DNA of 64,000 bases from Aedoeadaptatus coli (lineage in GTDB: Bacteria; Bacillota; Clostridia; Tissierellales; Peptoniphilaceae), in assembly GCF_900343085.1 (NCBI RefSeq), contig NZ_OPYI01000003.1:1-64000 (forward strand). Direction: 5' to 3'. Made by a program: the position numbers and the translations under genes. The notes beneath the pieces are model-generated. The model made no database searches. It was not told the DNA's origin and worked only from the letters and a program-made list of their open reading frames with translations. Of the stretch, positions 16,580 to 24,972 are shown in pieces. Position 1 is the first letter of the stretch. Each line of letters begins with the position of its first letter.

Positions 16580-18249
16580 TATAAAACACCTCCAACTAAT
16601 TGCATTGGAGTCTTATTTTCAAGAGAATTTCCAAATACCTTATTTATTGAAATCAAATTCTTCTTTACTTCGGACTTGCTTTCACTTTCTTCTTTTATAA
16701 GGGTCTTCAGTAAGTTAACTGTTTCCAAATTATTGAAGACAAAATTAATCTCATTGTTTTCTCCGATTTCTATTATATCTATAAAAGATACGATTGTTAG
16801 CCTATTTAGGCTGCTTAAATCAGTGGGAACAATTTCGGAAACCAAACTGTCCTTGTTTTTCATCTTTTCTTGCAAGTTGGCAAGTATATTTTTCTTTGTA
16901 GCAATTTGTTTCTCTATTTCCCTGATTTTAATAAGATAATTTTTTCTGAACCTTTCAAACTCTTCAGAAGTTATAAGTTCATCTTCTAAGTCCATATATA
17001 AAGATTGTCTAAGTCTTTCATATTTTCTTTTTTCTGAGTTTAAGCTTTCAAAGTCAATATTAAATGTAACTTTTGATACATCTAACTTATTAACTTGACT
17101 TAGTAATTCATTGTATTTTTTTAAATAATCTTTAAGTGCAAAAAGAGTCATATCAAGTAGATAGTCTTCTTTTATACTATGTCTTGTGCAATCTCCTTTG
17201 TTATTATAGTGAGAACAAATATAAAAAATATTATATCCATTCTTGGACTTAACCTTTCTTCTAACCATTGAAGATCCACAATCTTTGCAATAAAGCATTC
17301 CTGATAAAATATGTGGTATATCTGCCGATTGTTTTACATCTCGAAGCATCATCTTATTAGCCAAAGCATAAATGCTTTTTGAAATAATAGGCTTATGAGA
17401 GTCGTTTATTACAATCCAATCTTCTTCATTTACTTCTACTTCTCTCTTAGACTTGTAATTTAGTTTTCTAGTTTTTCCTTGTTCAAGCACTCCAATATAG
17501 ACCTTGTTTGTAATAATCCTATTGACCATTTTTGCATCCCATTTAGAGTCTTTAACAATAAAACCAGTAGTATGATTATCACCAGAATTTTCTTTATGCT
17601 TAGATGGTGTTACACAACCTATGCTATTTAAAAAATCTGCAATAGCCTTAGACGAATAACCGTCTATCTTCATATTGAAGATTCTTTCAATTATATGTGA
17701 AACTTCTGTATCAACGACTAACTTATGTTTGTTTTTGCTATCCTTCTTATAACCAAAAGGAGCAAATGCACCAATAAATTCACCATTCTTTCTTTTGATC
17801 TCTTTTGAAGATTTAACTTTCATAGAAATATCTCTACAATAAGAATCATTAATAAAGTTTCTTATTGGAAGAATTAAGTGTGTATCGCTTACATCTGCAT
17901 TTTCACTGTCATAGTTATCGTTTACGGATATAAACCTTATACCTTTTTCTGGAAATATCTTTTGTAGATATTTACCTGATTCGATATAATCTCTCCCAAA
18001 ACGGGATAAGTCCTTCACAATAATTGTTTTGAACTTCTTTTCTTCAAGATCTTGAATCATCTTCTTAAATTTTGGTCTGTCAAAATTAGATCCTGAAAAG
18101 CCATCGTCTACATATTCAGCAACAACTTTAAAATCATTGTCCCTTGCATATGATTTGATAATCTGTCTTTGATTTGAAATAGAATTACTTTCTGTGCTAT
18201 CTCCATCCTCTCTCGATAAACGAAGATACATACAAGCAAATTTTTCCAT
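16579..18249 (-). CDS. Large serine recombinase 1
   Basis: A 556-residue serine recombinase, first of the triplet. The catalytic domain has YLRLSREDGDS (nucleophile Ser near residue 11) and IVKDLSRFGRDYIESG. The recombinase domain is followed by a complete zinc beta-ribbon (about 320-360: YCKDCGSSM, then CSHYNNKGDC) and a long coiled coil (about 390-480). The ATG at 18249 lies 7 nt after AAGGAGG; a GTG one codon upstream is less well placed. It reads toward the element's end, as integration modules commonly do. Confidence 0.94.
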   Translation of the reverse strand: MEKFACMYLRLSREDGDSTESNSISNQRQIIKSYARDNDFKVVAEYVDDGFSGSNFDRPKFKKMIQDLEEKKFKTIIVKDLSRFGRDYIESGKYLQKIFPEKGIRFISVNDNYDSENADVSDTHLILPIRNFINDSYCRDISMKVKSSKEIKRKNGEFIGAFAPFGYKKDSKNKHKLVVDTEVSHIIERIFNMKIDGYSSKAIADFLNSIGCVTPSKHKENSGDNHTTGFIVKDSKWDAKMVNRIITNKVYIGVLEQGKTRKLNYKSKREVEVNEEDWIVINDSHKPIISKSIYALANKMMLRDVKQSADIPHILSGMLYCKDCGSSMVRRKVKSKNGYNIFYICSHYNNKGDCTRHSIKEDYLLDMTLFALKDYLKKYNELLSQVNKLDVSKVTFNIDFESLNSEKRKYERLRQSLYMDLEDELITSEEFERFRKNYLIKIREIEKQIATKKNILANLQEKMKNKDSLVSEIVPTDLSSLNRLTIVSFIDIIEIGENNEINFVFNNLETVNLLKTLIKEESESKSEVKKNLISINKVFGNSLENKTPMQLVGGVL

Positions 18250-18349
18250 CACAAAACCTCCTTAATTTGTATTTGGGCAAATATTCATTAAGGAGTTCTT
18301 CTACCACTTATATTTTACCGCACCCAAGTTTTTAAGTCAGCACCCCAGC

Positions 18350-18505
18350 TTATAGTCTTATACAAGCTCTACATAAATAAAGCTCAACAATATCTAGTAA
18401 GTCGAGGGACTCTTTATCACTTTGAGTGTAAGTAATTTTTTTAGAATAATCTTCTTTTGATATTTGCTCTTTAGGTTTATATTTCTTCTTTTCTTTTGTA
18501 TTCAT
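18350..18505 (-). CDS. Small basic protein upstream of the recombinases
   Basis: A 51-residue ORF starting MNTKEKKKYKPKEQ and ending CRACIRL. GAGG lies about 8 nt before the ATG, and it has the same strand and direction as the three recombinases. Lys-rich at the N-terminus; the C-terminal half could be a short helix with two cysteines. Small proteins in this position often act as recombination directionality factors or regulators, but I see no family motif, so its function is unknown. Confidence 0.5.
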   Translation of the reverse strand: MNTKEKKKYKPKEQISKEDYSKKITYTQSDKESLDLLDIVELYLCRACIRL

Positions 18506-18980
18506 AGGTTTTACCTCACAATATAAAATTAAAGTTTTTTGACATTAACAAGTGCCTTGGATTAGCAACATAGGAATCTCACCTCCGCCTCTGTTCAGGA
18601 TGAGCCGGCTTCAACCTTAGAAGTATCATTATCCTCATTTTCTTCATAGCGAATAGGGTATCCCTCCCTATATTCAAACTCTTACTTATCGCTCCCTTTC
18701 TTCTTCCCTTGCTTTTAGCTTAGCAGTACTTGTTTTGCCGAATTATTCAGCAGAAAGATCTTGGCGGATAGGTTATTACGCTCCAAAAATGATTAATGTC
18801 TTGTCTTGGTCTATTCAATTGTTAAGGTTCAAAATTTATCGAGAGTTATTAATCTTTTTAAATTTTGACCATCAGAAAATACTTATCTTGATGAAACAAA
18901 ATTGTTTAAAATTACCCTCTTATACTTAACAGTGAAAAGAAGTCTTTCTTGGTAACCAATTTTCAAAAATAAATTTGGTT
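18506..18980. other. Non-coding stretch with a GC-richer relic
   Basis: No convincing gene. Bases about 18,540-18,800 are noticeably richer in GC than the surrounding element. Read on the minus strand they contain short blocked frames: one ending AKLKAREEERER at about 18,697, another ending KVEAGSS at about 18,600, and GGAGGTGAG before a tiny frame MLLIQGTC. These look like fragments of genes from a different mobile element. Confidence 0.4.
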
Positions 18981-19030
18981 AAATAAAAAGGTCCAATTCC
19001 CACTGTATAAGTAACAGTGAAAATTAGACC
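18981..19030 (-). terminator. Strong terminator after the sigma-like gene
   Basis: On the minus strand a 17-bp stem with three G-T pairs (GGTCTAATTTTCACTGT with ACAGTGGGAATTGGACC) closes a TACTTAT loop and is followed by TTTTTATTT. It lies 17 bp after the stop codon of the 19048 gene. Confidence 0.9.
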
Positions 19031-19047
19031 CTCTTGGCAATTGTCAT

Positions 19048-19458
19048 CTAAAAGTCTTCCAACATTTCCTTTAGTTTTTCTAAGACTTTATTACACCTTT
19101 TAATAACGGCTGGATGAGAAATATTCAGTTTAGCAGCTACTTCTCTAATTGTTTCTTCTTTATAAAAAAGACTTTCTATCAAATCCCTTTCAACAGGATT
19201 GAGTTTAGAAATAGCTCTTCTTACTTCTTCAATCATTTCCTTTGTTTCGATAATTTTTTCAACATCAAATTCCAGATCTTCTAAATTTTCTTCAAAATTA
19301 CCATCATGATCATAGGAACAAAAAAAGAAACAGTTATTTAACCTGTCTCTTCTCATTTGATATTTCTCTTTGTTAAGTTCACTATGATAAGCAAGATATA
19401 CTTCCTTGCTAACAACTACTTTCTTTCCTTCTACAAATAAATAATATTCTTTGTTCAT
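19048..19458 (-). CDS. Small sigma-70-like regulator
   Basis: A 136-residue protein resembling the short sigma-like regulators of conjugative elements such as the Tn916 group. The C-terminal half is a sigma region 4-type helix-turn-helix: AISKLNPVERDLIESLFYKEETIREVAAKL, then NISHPAVIKRCNKVLEKLKE. The N-terminal half is not recognisable. The ATG at 19458 was chosen because GGAGG lies 8 nt upstream; the frame is open further upstream without a better site. It probably activates element genes. It has its own strong terminator. A 35-nt piece of this gene is repeated at 23109-23143. Confidence 0.75.
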   Translation of the reverse strand: MNKEYYLFVEGKKVVVSKEVYLAYHSELNKEKYQMRRDRLNNCFFFCSYDHDGNFEENLEDLEFDVEKIIETKEMIEEVRRAISKLNPVERDLIESLFYKEETIREVAAKLNISHPAVIKRCNKVLEKLKEMLEDF

Positions 19459-19554
19459 TAATTTTTCCTCCTTGTTGACATGAATTTCTTTTGTTTGAAA
19501 ATAAAATTCACACAAGGAGGGCTTCTAATTCTATGCATATACTCTCCTGGGCAT

Positions 19555-19589
19555 AAAAAAAGACCGAAAGAAAATAAATTCTTTCAGTC
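19555..19589 (-). terminator. Terminator between regulatory genes
   Basis: On the minus strand GACTGAAAGAA pairs with TTCTTTCGGTC (one G-T pair) around TTTATT and is followed by seven T residues. It would end transcripts coming from the 19728-20288 gene before the sigma-like gene. Confidence 0.85.
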
Positions 19590-19727
19590 AATGAATGCCA
19601 ATATTAAATTTAGGTGCTAATCACCCATCATGGATATTATATATGCACTTAAGTACATATAAAATTCGTATATGGTACTTTTTTCATTCGGAAATAGTAC
19701 GCAATCAGTTCGTCATAATTTAATTTT

Positions 19728-20288
19728 TTAAATGTTCATTATATCATCAATGCTACGACCGTCTTCAAGTTGACTAATAGCAGTTGGTAAAGTATATCCC
19801 CAAATTATTACACCAACCAATGCAATTGCTTCCTTCTTTCTTTGATAATAAACAGTTCTCTCTAAAGATACGCTTCTCATACAAGCTTCATCAGTAATCT
19901 TTTTTTCAGAAATATAGTAGTTGTAAATAATCTTATGATAGATTTCTCCATACTCTGGATAAACTTTTAGCCTAACACAGGCATCATAAATTATTAAAAG
20001 CATAAGCTTACTATCCATTACATTGGCTACTCTATTATTAAACTTTTCTTCAACTTTTTCTGGAGCAAATGTAGAAAGATACAAGTAAGCAGATTCTGAA
20101 GTTGATCCATAGTTTTCTTTACTCTCAAACATCATAAAATTTGCCCTGCTATCTACTGCCCAGGTAACTTGTCTATATAAACTTAAAATAAGTTTTGCAG
20201 CTGAACTAATCTCTTCAAATTTCAAGTTACTATCTGCATACATGTCCATTATATTCTTTAAAGTTTTACTTATTCTCAATCTAATCAC
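19728..20288 (-). CDS. Hypothetical element protein, possible HTH regulator
   Basis: A 186-residue protein without an obvious family signature. The C-terminal third (SVSLERTVYYQRKKEAIALVGVIIWG) resembles the end of ArpU/RinA-type phage regulators, where an HTH is built from this pattern; that is a weak similarity judged by eye. It is encoded divergently from the ImmR-like repressor, and the frame opens with GTG at 20288, so the start is uncertain. Its position suggests a regulator of element activation. Confidence 0.5.
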   Translation of the reverse strand: MIRLRISKTLKNIMDMYADSNLKFEEISSAAKLILSLYRQVTWAVDSRANFMMFESKENYGSTSESAYLYLSTFAPEKVEEKFNNRVANVMDSKLMLLIIYDACVRLKVYPEYGEIYHKIIYNYYISEKKITDEACMRSVSLERTVYYQRKKEAIALVGVIIWGYTLPTAISQLEDGRSIDDIMNI

Positions 20289-20302
20289 CCCAATACAGCT
20301 TA

Positions 20303-20331
20303 TTTACAAACTTGAATGTTTGTGCTATAAT
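20303..20331 (+). promoter_or_regulatory. Repressor promoter with embedded operator
   Basis: TTTACA (20303-20308) and TATAAT (20326-20331) are separated by exactly 17 bp. Between and overlapping them, ACAAAC-TTGAAT-GTTTGT (20306-20323) is a perfect 6-bp inverted repeat. This fits autoregulation by the XRE-type repressor encoded next, and could also control the divergent gene. Confidence 0.7.
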
Positions 20332-20437
20332 ATGAATATAAGTTCAGTTTGTATTATATCTCAAATTGAAAAATAATTCAAGCACTATTGTTCGTATTAA
20401 AAGTTATAAATGCACATTAGTACAGGAGGTTAAAGTT

Positions 20438-20839
20438 ATGGCTTTTGCGGATAGATTAAAGGATTTTCGTGAAAAAGAAAAGTTAAGTCAAGCCGATTTT
20501 GCAAAAATGATAGGAATAAGTACAAGAACTCTTGTACATTATGAAGACGGAGAAAGATACCCAAGAGATGTCGAGGTTTACAAAAAAATAGCTGAAGTTA
20601 TGGACTGTGATTACAATTATCTTCTAGAAGAAAGTGACGAATTTTTAAATCGAGTTTATAACATGGGTGGCAAAAGAGAATTAGAAAAAGCTAGAGCATT
20701 AACAGAAGGTCTAAGCTCTTTATTTGCTGGTGGAGAAATTTCTGACGAAGATAAAGATGCTGCTTTTGAAGCTATTACTCGTGCTTATTGGGAGGCTAAA
20801 AGAGAAAACAAGAAATACGGTCGTAAGAAAAAAGATTAG
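20438..20839 (+). CDS. XRE-family repressor (ImmR-like)
   Basis: A 133-residue protein with an N-terminal XRE helix-turn-helix (about residues 5-60: FREKEKLSQADFAKMIGISTRTLVHYEDGERYP). The C-terminal part is helical and acidic/basic mixed. The ATG at 20438 follows AGGAGG by 8 nt; an open frame upstream to 20369 lacks a ribosome site. It is followed by an ImmA-like metalloprotease gene after 8 nt, the ImmR-ImmA arrangement known from ICEBs1 and phages, in which the protease destroys the repressor on induction. An operator-like palindrome lies in its own promoter. Confidence 0.85.
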   Translation: MAFADRLKDFREKEKLSQADFAKMIGISTRTLVHYEDGERYPRDVEVYKKIAEVMDCDYNYLLEESDEFLNRVYNMGGKRELEKARALTEGLSSLFAGGEISDEDKDAAFEAITRAYWEAKRENKKYGRKKKD

Positions 20840-20847
20840 GTGATTTT

Positions 20848-21396
20848 ATGAGCATGAATCGCTATATATATGATAAGGTTAATCGACTTATAAAAAAATA
20901 TAAGACACGAGATCCTATCGAATTAATAGAAGCTTTGAATATTAACCTGGTATATCTACCTGAAACAAAAATACTTTTAGGAATGTACCATTATATTCAA
21001 AGGAACAGATTTATTTTTATCAGTAGCAACACAAATTTTAATAGAAAAACGATATTAGCACATGAATTAGGTCACGATCAACTCCACAGAGATTATTGTA
21101 TAAGTGGCGGAGCTTTTCATGACCAAACAGTGCTAAACCCTACAAATAAATTTGAAACTGAAGCTAATATTTTTGCAGCTCATTTATTAATAAGTGATGA
21201 AGATATCCTAGATAATATCAATGATCAAGTTTGTGATTATGAAATTGCTGGAAAATTAGGTGTGGATATAAATTTACTAAATCTAAAAATTTCTGAGTTA
21301 GCAAAAATGGGCAAGTTTAATAAACCAATTAATGTTAATACATCTCAGGGAGATTTTCTTAAAAACTATCGCCCTGAACATGATGATTATTATTAG
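20848..21396 (+). CDS. ImmA/IrrE-family metallopeptidase
   Basis: A 182-residue zinc peptidase. The HEXXH motif appears as LAHELGHDQLHR at about residues 72-83, and the third ligand Glu is expected in FETEANIFAAHLL (about 111-123), the family's hallmark. Homologues cleave the cognate repressor encoded next door; here that is the XRE protein 8 nt upstream. This supports a derepression switch for the element. A second ATG two codons downstream is possible as the start. Confidence 0.88.
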   Translation: MSMNRYIYDKVNRLIKKYKTRDPIELIEALNINLVYLPETKILLGMYHYIQRNRFIFISSNTNFNRKTILAHELGHDQLHRDYCISGGAFHDQTVLNPTNKFETEANIFAAHLLISDEDILDNINDQVCDYEIAGKLGVDINLLNLKISELAKMGKFNKPINVNTSQGDFLKNYRPEHDDYY

Positions 21397-21404
21397 GAGA
21401 CTCT

Positions 21405-21887
21405 ATGGGAATTTTTATTGCAGGATATTTTTTATTAATCCTTTCTGGAGTAGTTTTCTACTATCTCATCTCTACCTACTCTGTAAAAATCTCAGCATTT
21501 TTGATTGATTTTATAGTTGTAGGTTTAGGATTTTATATATCCATAAAAGATAAACTAGATAACAAATTGGCTATTCCCCTTTCAATTACAGTAGTAATAG
21601 TTTATGGAATATTGCTAGTTTTAATAAATCAAAAGCTACCAAAAATCAGTAAACTTTTAAACTATATAATTGCTTTTATAGGATCATCAGTTGCCCTATG
21701 GTTGGCACTTGATTTTATAACAAACACACTTACCGCTTTTAAAATAATAGGTCAAACTTATCATCAATTACCAATAACAAAATATATGATGATAAATTCC
21801 TTTATACATTATGTAATTGTATTCTTGATTAGTATTCCAGTGTTTAAAGGTAGAATGAAATTTATACTTGGAGGAAATTATGAGTAA
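21405..21887 (+). CDS. Small polytopic membrane protein
   Basis: A 160-residue hydrophobic protein with about five predicted transmembrane helices (roughly 2-24, 27-45, 52-70, 78-103, 130-148). No family recognised. It lies in the same operon as the repressor and protease, with TAGGAGACT just before the start, and its end overlaps the next gene by 8 nt. Its function is unknown; co-occurrence suggests a role in element maintenance or signalling. Confidence 0.6.
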   Translation: MGIFIAGYFLLILSGVVFYYLISTYSVKISAFLIDFIVVGLGFYISIKDKLDNKLAIPLSITVVIVYGILLVLINQKLPKISKLLNYIIAFIGSSVALWLALDFITNTLTAFKIIGQTYHQLPITKYMMINSFIHYVIVFLISIPVFKGRMKFILGGNYE

Positions 21888-22962
21888 AGAAATGGATAAA
21901 AATAAAGACGAAAATCATGATAAAAAAGAACTTCAAATCAGATCATCTGCTGCTGAATACTTGACTTTTATTGCAGCAAATGGTGATGATCAAGAAGCTA
22001 TTGAAATTAGATATGAAGATGAAAATATTTGGCTTACTCAAAAGATGATGGCAGCTCTTTATGGTGTCAGTACTGCAGCAATAAATCAGCACTTAAAAAA
22101 AATATTTGATGACAATGAATTACAAGAAGAAGCAACTATTAAGAATTTCTTAATAGTTCAAAAAGAAGGTTCTAGAAATGTTTCAAGAGAAACAAAACAC
22201 TATAACCTGCAAGCAATTATTGCAGTAGGTTTTAAAGTAAATAACGAACGTGCCGTCCAATTTAGAAAGTGGGCAAACCAAATTGTAAAAGATTTTACAA
22301 TTAAAGGTTGGGCAATGGATGATGAAAGATTAAAAAATTCTGGCACAAAACTTACCAAGGATTATTTCGAAAAATTACTTGTAAAAATTCGTGAGATTCG
22401 ATTATCTGAAAGAAGATTCTATCAAAAAATCACAGATATTTATGCCACTTCTTTGGACTATGATCCATCTGCAAAAGCAACAAAAAGATTTTTTGCCGCT
22501 ATTCAAAATAAATTGCACTACGCAATTCATGGAAAAACTGCAGCTGAATTAATCTTAGATAGAGCCAATCACAAAACGAAAAATATGGGACTTACAACTT
22601 GGGAAGGATCACCAGATTCAAAAATTCATAAATATGATGTAGTTGTTGCAAAAAATTATCTAAACGAAGAAGAATTAAATCAAATGCAAAGAATTGTTTC
22701 ATCATATTTGGACATGGCAGAACTACAAGCAGAAAGACATATCCCAATGACTATGGAAGATTGGGAAAAAAGATTAAATGGATTTTTACAATTATGGGAT
22801 AAAGAAATCTTAAATGATGCAGGAAAAGTATCTGCAGCTCTTGCTAAAAAACACGCAGAAAGCGAGTTTGAAAAATATAGAATTATACAAGACAGACTCT
22901 ACAAAAGTGATTTTGATAAGTTCCTAGAACTCGAGGATAATACAAAAGATTTAGAAAAATAA
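21880..22962 (+). CDS. RhuM-family protein
   Basis: A 360-residue cytoplasmic protein of the RhuM family. The N-terminal part has IEIRYEDENIWLTQKMMAALYGVSTAAINQHLKKIF, including a predicted HTH, then ETKHYNLQAIIAVGFKVNNERAVQFRKWA, both diagnostic. The C-terminal helical part (about 170-360) contains the Fic-like-neighbour region often seen in the family. The molecular function is not established; members are common on genomic islands. The start at 21880 follows GGAGG. A terminator lies 46 bp after the stop. Confidence 0.85.
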   Translation: MSKEMDKNKDENHDKKELQIRSSAAEYLTFIAANGDDQEAIEIRYEDENIWLTQKMMAALYGVSTAAINQHLKKIFDDNELQEEATIKNFLIVQKEGSRNVSRETKHYNLQAIIAVGFKVNNERAVQFRKWANQIVKDFTIKGWAMDDERLKNSGTKLTKDYFEKLLVKIREIRLSERRFYQKITDIYATSLDYDPSAKATKRFFAAIQNKLHYAIHGKTAAELILDRANHKTKNMGLTTWEGSPDSKIHKYDVVVAKNYLNEEELNQMQRIVSSYLDMAELQAERHIPMTMEDWEKRLNGFLQLWDKEILNDAGKVSAALAKKHAESEFEKYRIIQDRLYKSDFDKFLELEDNTKDLEK

Positions 22963-22970
22963 CTTAATAT

Positions 22971-22986
22971 ACGCTTAATGCTTATA
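22971..22986. repeat. Direct repeat, copy 1 (ACGCTTAATGCTTATA)
   Basis: Fifteen of 16 bases match 44650-44665 in the same orientation. This copy lies between the RhuM gene and the metallophore cluster; the other lies just before the oriT-like region, so the two bracket the cluster. Confidence 0.6.
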
Positions 22987-23007
22987 GGGGTTTGTAAATA
23001 ATTTTTT

Positions 23008-23056
23008 GTATCAACCTAAATCCTGATTAAAGGATAAGGGTTGATACATTTTTTTA
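23008..23056 (+). terminator. Terminator after the RhuM operon
   Basis: GTATCAACC pairs with GGTTGATAC, extended after a mismatch by ATCCT/AGGAT, followed by a run of T residues. It ends the plus-strand regulatory operon. Confidence 0.85.
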
Positions 23057-23108
23057 TGCTTAAATCATCATTTGTGTAGATACAACTTTTTTCTACACCA
23101 ACATTTTT

Positions 23109-23143
23109 ATCTTCTAAATTATCTTCAAAATTCCCATCATGAT
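23109..23143. repeat. Relic copy of part of the sigma-like gene
   Basis: Thirty-three of 35 bases are identical to 19276-19310, inside the sigma-like gene, in the same orientation. No surrounding reading frame survives. It is a leftover of a duplicated or recombined backbone segment at the edge of the metallophore cassette. Confidence 0.7.
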
Positions 23144-23152
23144 TTAGGGACG

Positions 23153-23188
23153 AAAAAAGAGCAAGTGGTTTTTCTCGTCCACCTGCTC
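23153..23188 (-). terminator. Terminator of the transport operon
   Basis: On the minus strand GAGCAGGTGG pairs with CCACTTGCTC (one G-T pair), followed by six T residues, about 40 bp after the last ABC transporter gene. Confidence 0.9.
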
Positions 23189-23229
23189 TAAATGCTTTTC
23201 CTTTTGAAAGACTTTAATATTTCTTCCTA

Positions 23230-24972
23230 TTAATTATTTAATTTCCATGATTCCGCCTTAGCTTTTGCATTGATAAGATCAGAATAAAGTCCATTATTTT
23301 TAATTAGTTCTTCGTGATTTCCACGTTCTACTATTTCCCCATCTTTTAAGACTAAAATTTGATCTGCATTTCTTATGGTTTTTAGTCTGTGGGCAATCAT
23401 AATTACTGTTTTATTTTTTGTTAATGATTCTATTGCTTCTTTAAGTTTATCTTCATTTTCTGGATCTATACTTGCTGTGGCTTCATCAAAGATTATGATG
23501 TCCGCATCTTTTAGCATAGCTCTTGCAATTGAAATTCTTTGTTTTTCTCCACCAGATAAACTTGCTCCACCTTCTCCTATTATAGTGTTATATCCTTCTG
23601 GTAAAGCTTCAATAAATTCATGGCACCTTGCCTTCTTTGCAGCTTGAACTACTTCTTCATGGCTTGCATTTTGTTTTCCAAATTTTATATTGTTTTCAAT
23701 TGTGTCTTCAAAGAGATAGACGTCTTGAAATACCATGGAAATTGAATTCATAAGGTTTTCTATCTTATAGTCCTTAATATTTTTTCCACCTATTAAAATT
23801 TCGCCAGAATTTACATCCCAAAATCTTGCAATAAGATTACAAAATGTAGTCTTGCCAGATCCAGATGGTCCTACAATAGCAGTCATGGTATTTTCATTTA
23901 TCTCTGCTGAGACGTTTTTTAAAATGGGTCTGTCATCATAAGAGAAGCTGACATTTTTAAAGACAATATCATGATTTTTTATAGGCTCTGTAATACTTCC
24001 TTCTCTCATATCAGGCATTGAGTCTATAAAACCTACAGAATCTATGGCATTTTCGCAAGCTCTTAGGATTGCCATGTTTGATCCTGCCCCGATTAAGCCT
24101 TCAAAGATAATAAATGATGCCATAATCATAAGAATTGTTTCAGCAAGTGGAAGTTCACCAGATAAATTTAATTTTAATGATACATAGACCATAGCTACTG
24201 TTGTTATTCCCATTACAATTCTTTGGATAACTGTGTAAGGTGCTACAGATATTTCTAAATCTAAAAGTATATTTGATGTATCTTTTATAGACTTTCTTAA
24301 AGCCCTGTTATTTTCTCCACCAAGATTATAGGATTTTATAACCTGCATACCTTGTAAAGTTGCTAATACTTCTTTTGTAAGTCTTGTTTGTGTTTCTGTC
24401 ATTTTGTCTGCATTAGCTGATGATTTTTTCTCCATCATTGATGTAACGATGAAAAATACTACCACACCTGCTACAGCAACAAGTCCTACCTTTACGTTAA
24501 AAATTAAAGTTCCAAGGACAAAGACTAGTGTATTTAAAACTCCACCAAGTACAAGAACCAAAAGCATAGGCACCCACATTTCTGCTTGGGAAAGTGAAGA
24601 TGTAGCAATAGTTGTTAATCTTCCTAGTGAAAAGCTTGAAAAGAAACCCATAGGAACTCTTTTTATCTTTTCTCCTATTTCTATTCTCTTGTGAGCTGCC
24701 ATAAAATATCCAGCGTGTGTTTGTGCCATTTGTGATGATTTTTGTGTCATTATCTTTCCAACAAGGGATATAACTAATATTCCAAGACAAATAAAGATAG
24801 CCTTATAGTCTAAAGTTTTAGAAAATATATTTACTAGCATATAGTAAATTGCTCCAAACTCAAGGGCATTAAATACTGCGTGCAAAAATCCAGCGAGAAT
24901 AGATTTCTTAATATATACCTGTTCCTCTTTTGAAAAATTCCATATCTTTTTAAACACATTAAGCATTTTCAT
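23230..24972 (-). CDS. ABC half-transporter, YbtQ-like
   Basis: A 580-residue fused ABC protein: six-helix exporter-type membrane domain (about 20-310) and ATPase domain (about 340-575) with Walker A GPSGSGKTT, signature LSGGEKQR, Walker B IIIFDEAT and the switch His in MIAHRLKT. Proteins of this type in the yersiniabactin (YbtP/YbtQ) and mycobactin (IrtAB) systems form heterodimers that import ferric metallophores despite their exporter fold; the equibactin cluster has the same pair. It overlaps the preceding ABC gene by about 14 nt. Import rather than export is inference from that context. Confidence 0.85.
   Translation of the reverse strand: MKMLNVFKKIWNFSKEEQVYIKKSILAGFLHAVFNALEFGAIYYMLVNIFSKTLDYKAIFICLGILVISLVGKIMTQKSSQMAQTHAGYFMAAHKRIEIGEKIKRVPMGFFSSFSLGRLTTIATSSLSQAEMWVPMLLVLVLGGVLNTLVFVLGTLIFNVKVGLVAVAGVVVFFIVTSMMEKKSSANADKMTETQTRLTKEVLATLQGMQVIKSYNLGGENNRALRKSIKDTSNILLDLEISVAPYTVIQRIVMGITTVAMVYVSLKLNLSGELPLAETILMIMASFIIFEGLIGAGSNMAILRACENAIDSVGFIDSMPDMREGSITEPIKNHDIVFKNVSFSYDDRPILKNVSAEINENTMTAIVGPSGSGKTTFCNLIARFWDVNSGEILIGGKNIKDYKIENLMNSISMVFQDVYLFEDTIENNIKFGKQNASHEEVVQAAKKARCHEFIEALPEGYNTIIGEGGASLSGGEKQRISIARAMLKDADIIIFDEATASIDPENEDKLKEAIESLTKNKTVIMIAHRLKTIRNADQILVLKDGEIVERGNHEELIKNNGLYSDLINAKAKAESWKLNN

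Noticed and set aside
18735-18929. Plus-strand frame of 64 codons
   Set aside because: No ribosome site; it is antisense to the relic segment and has no family features.
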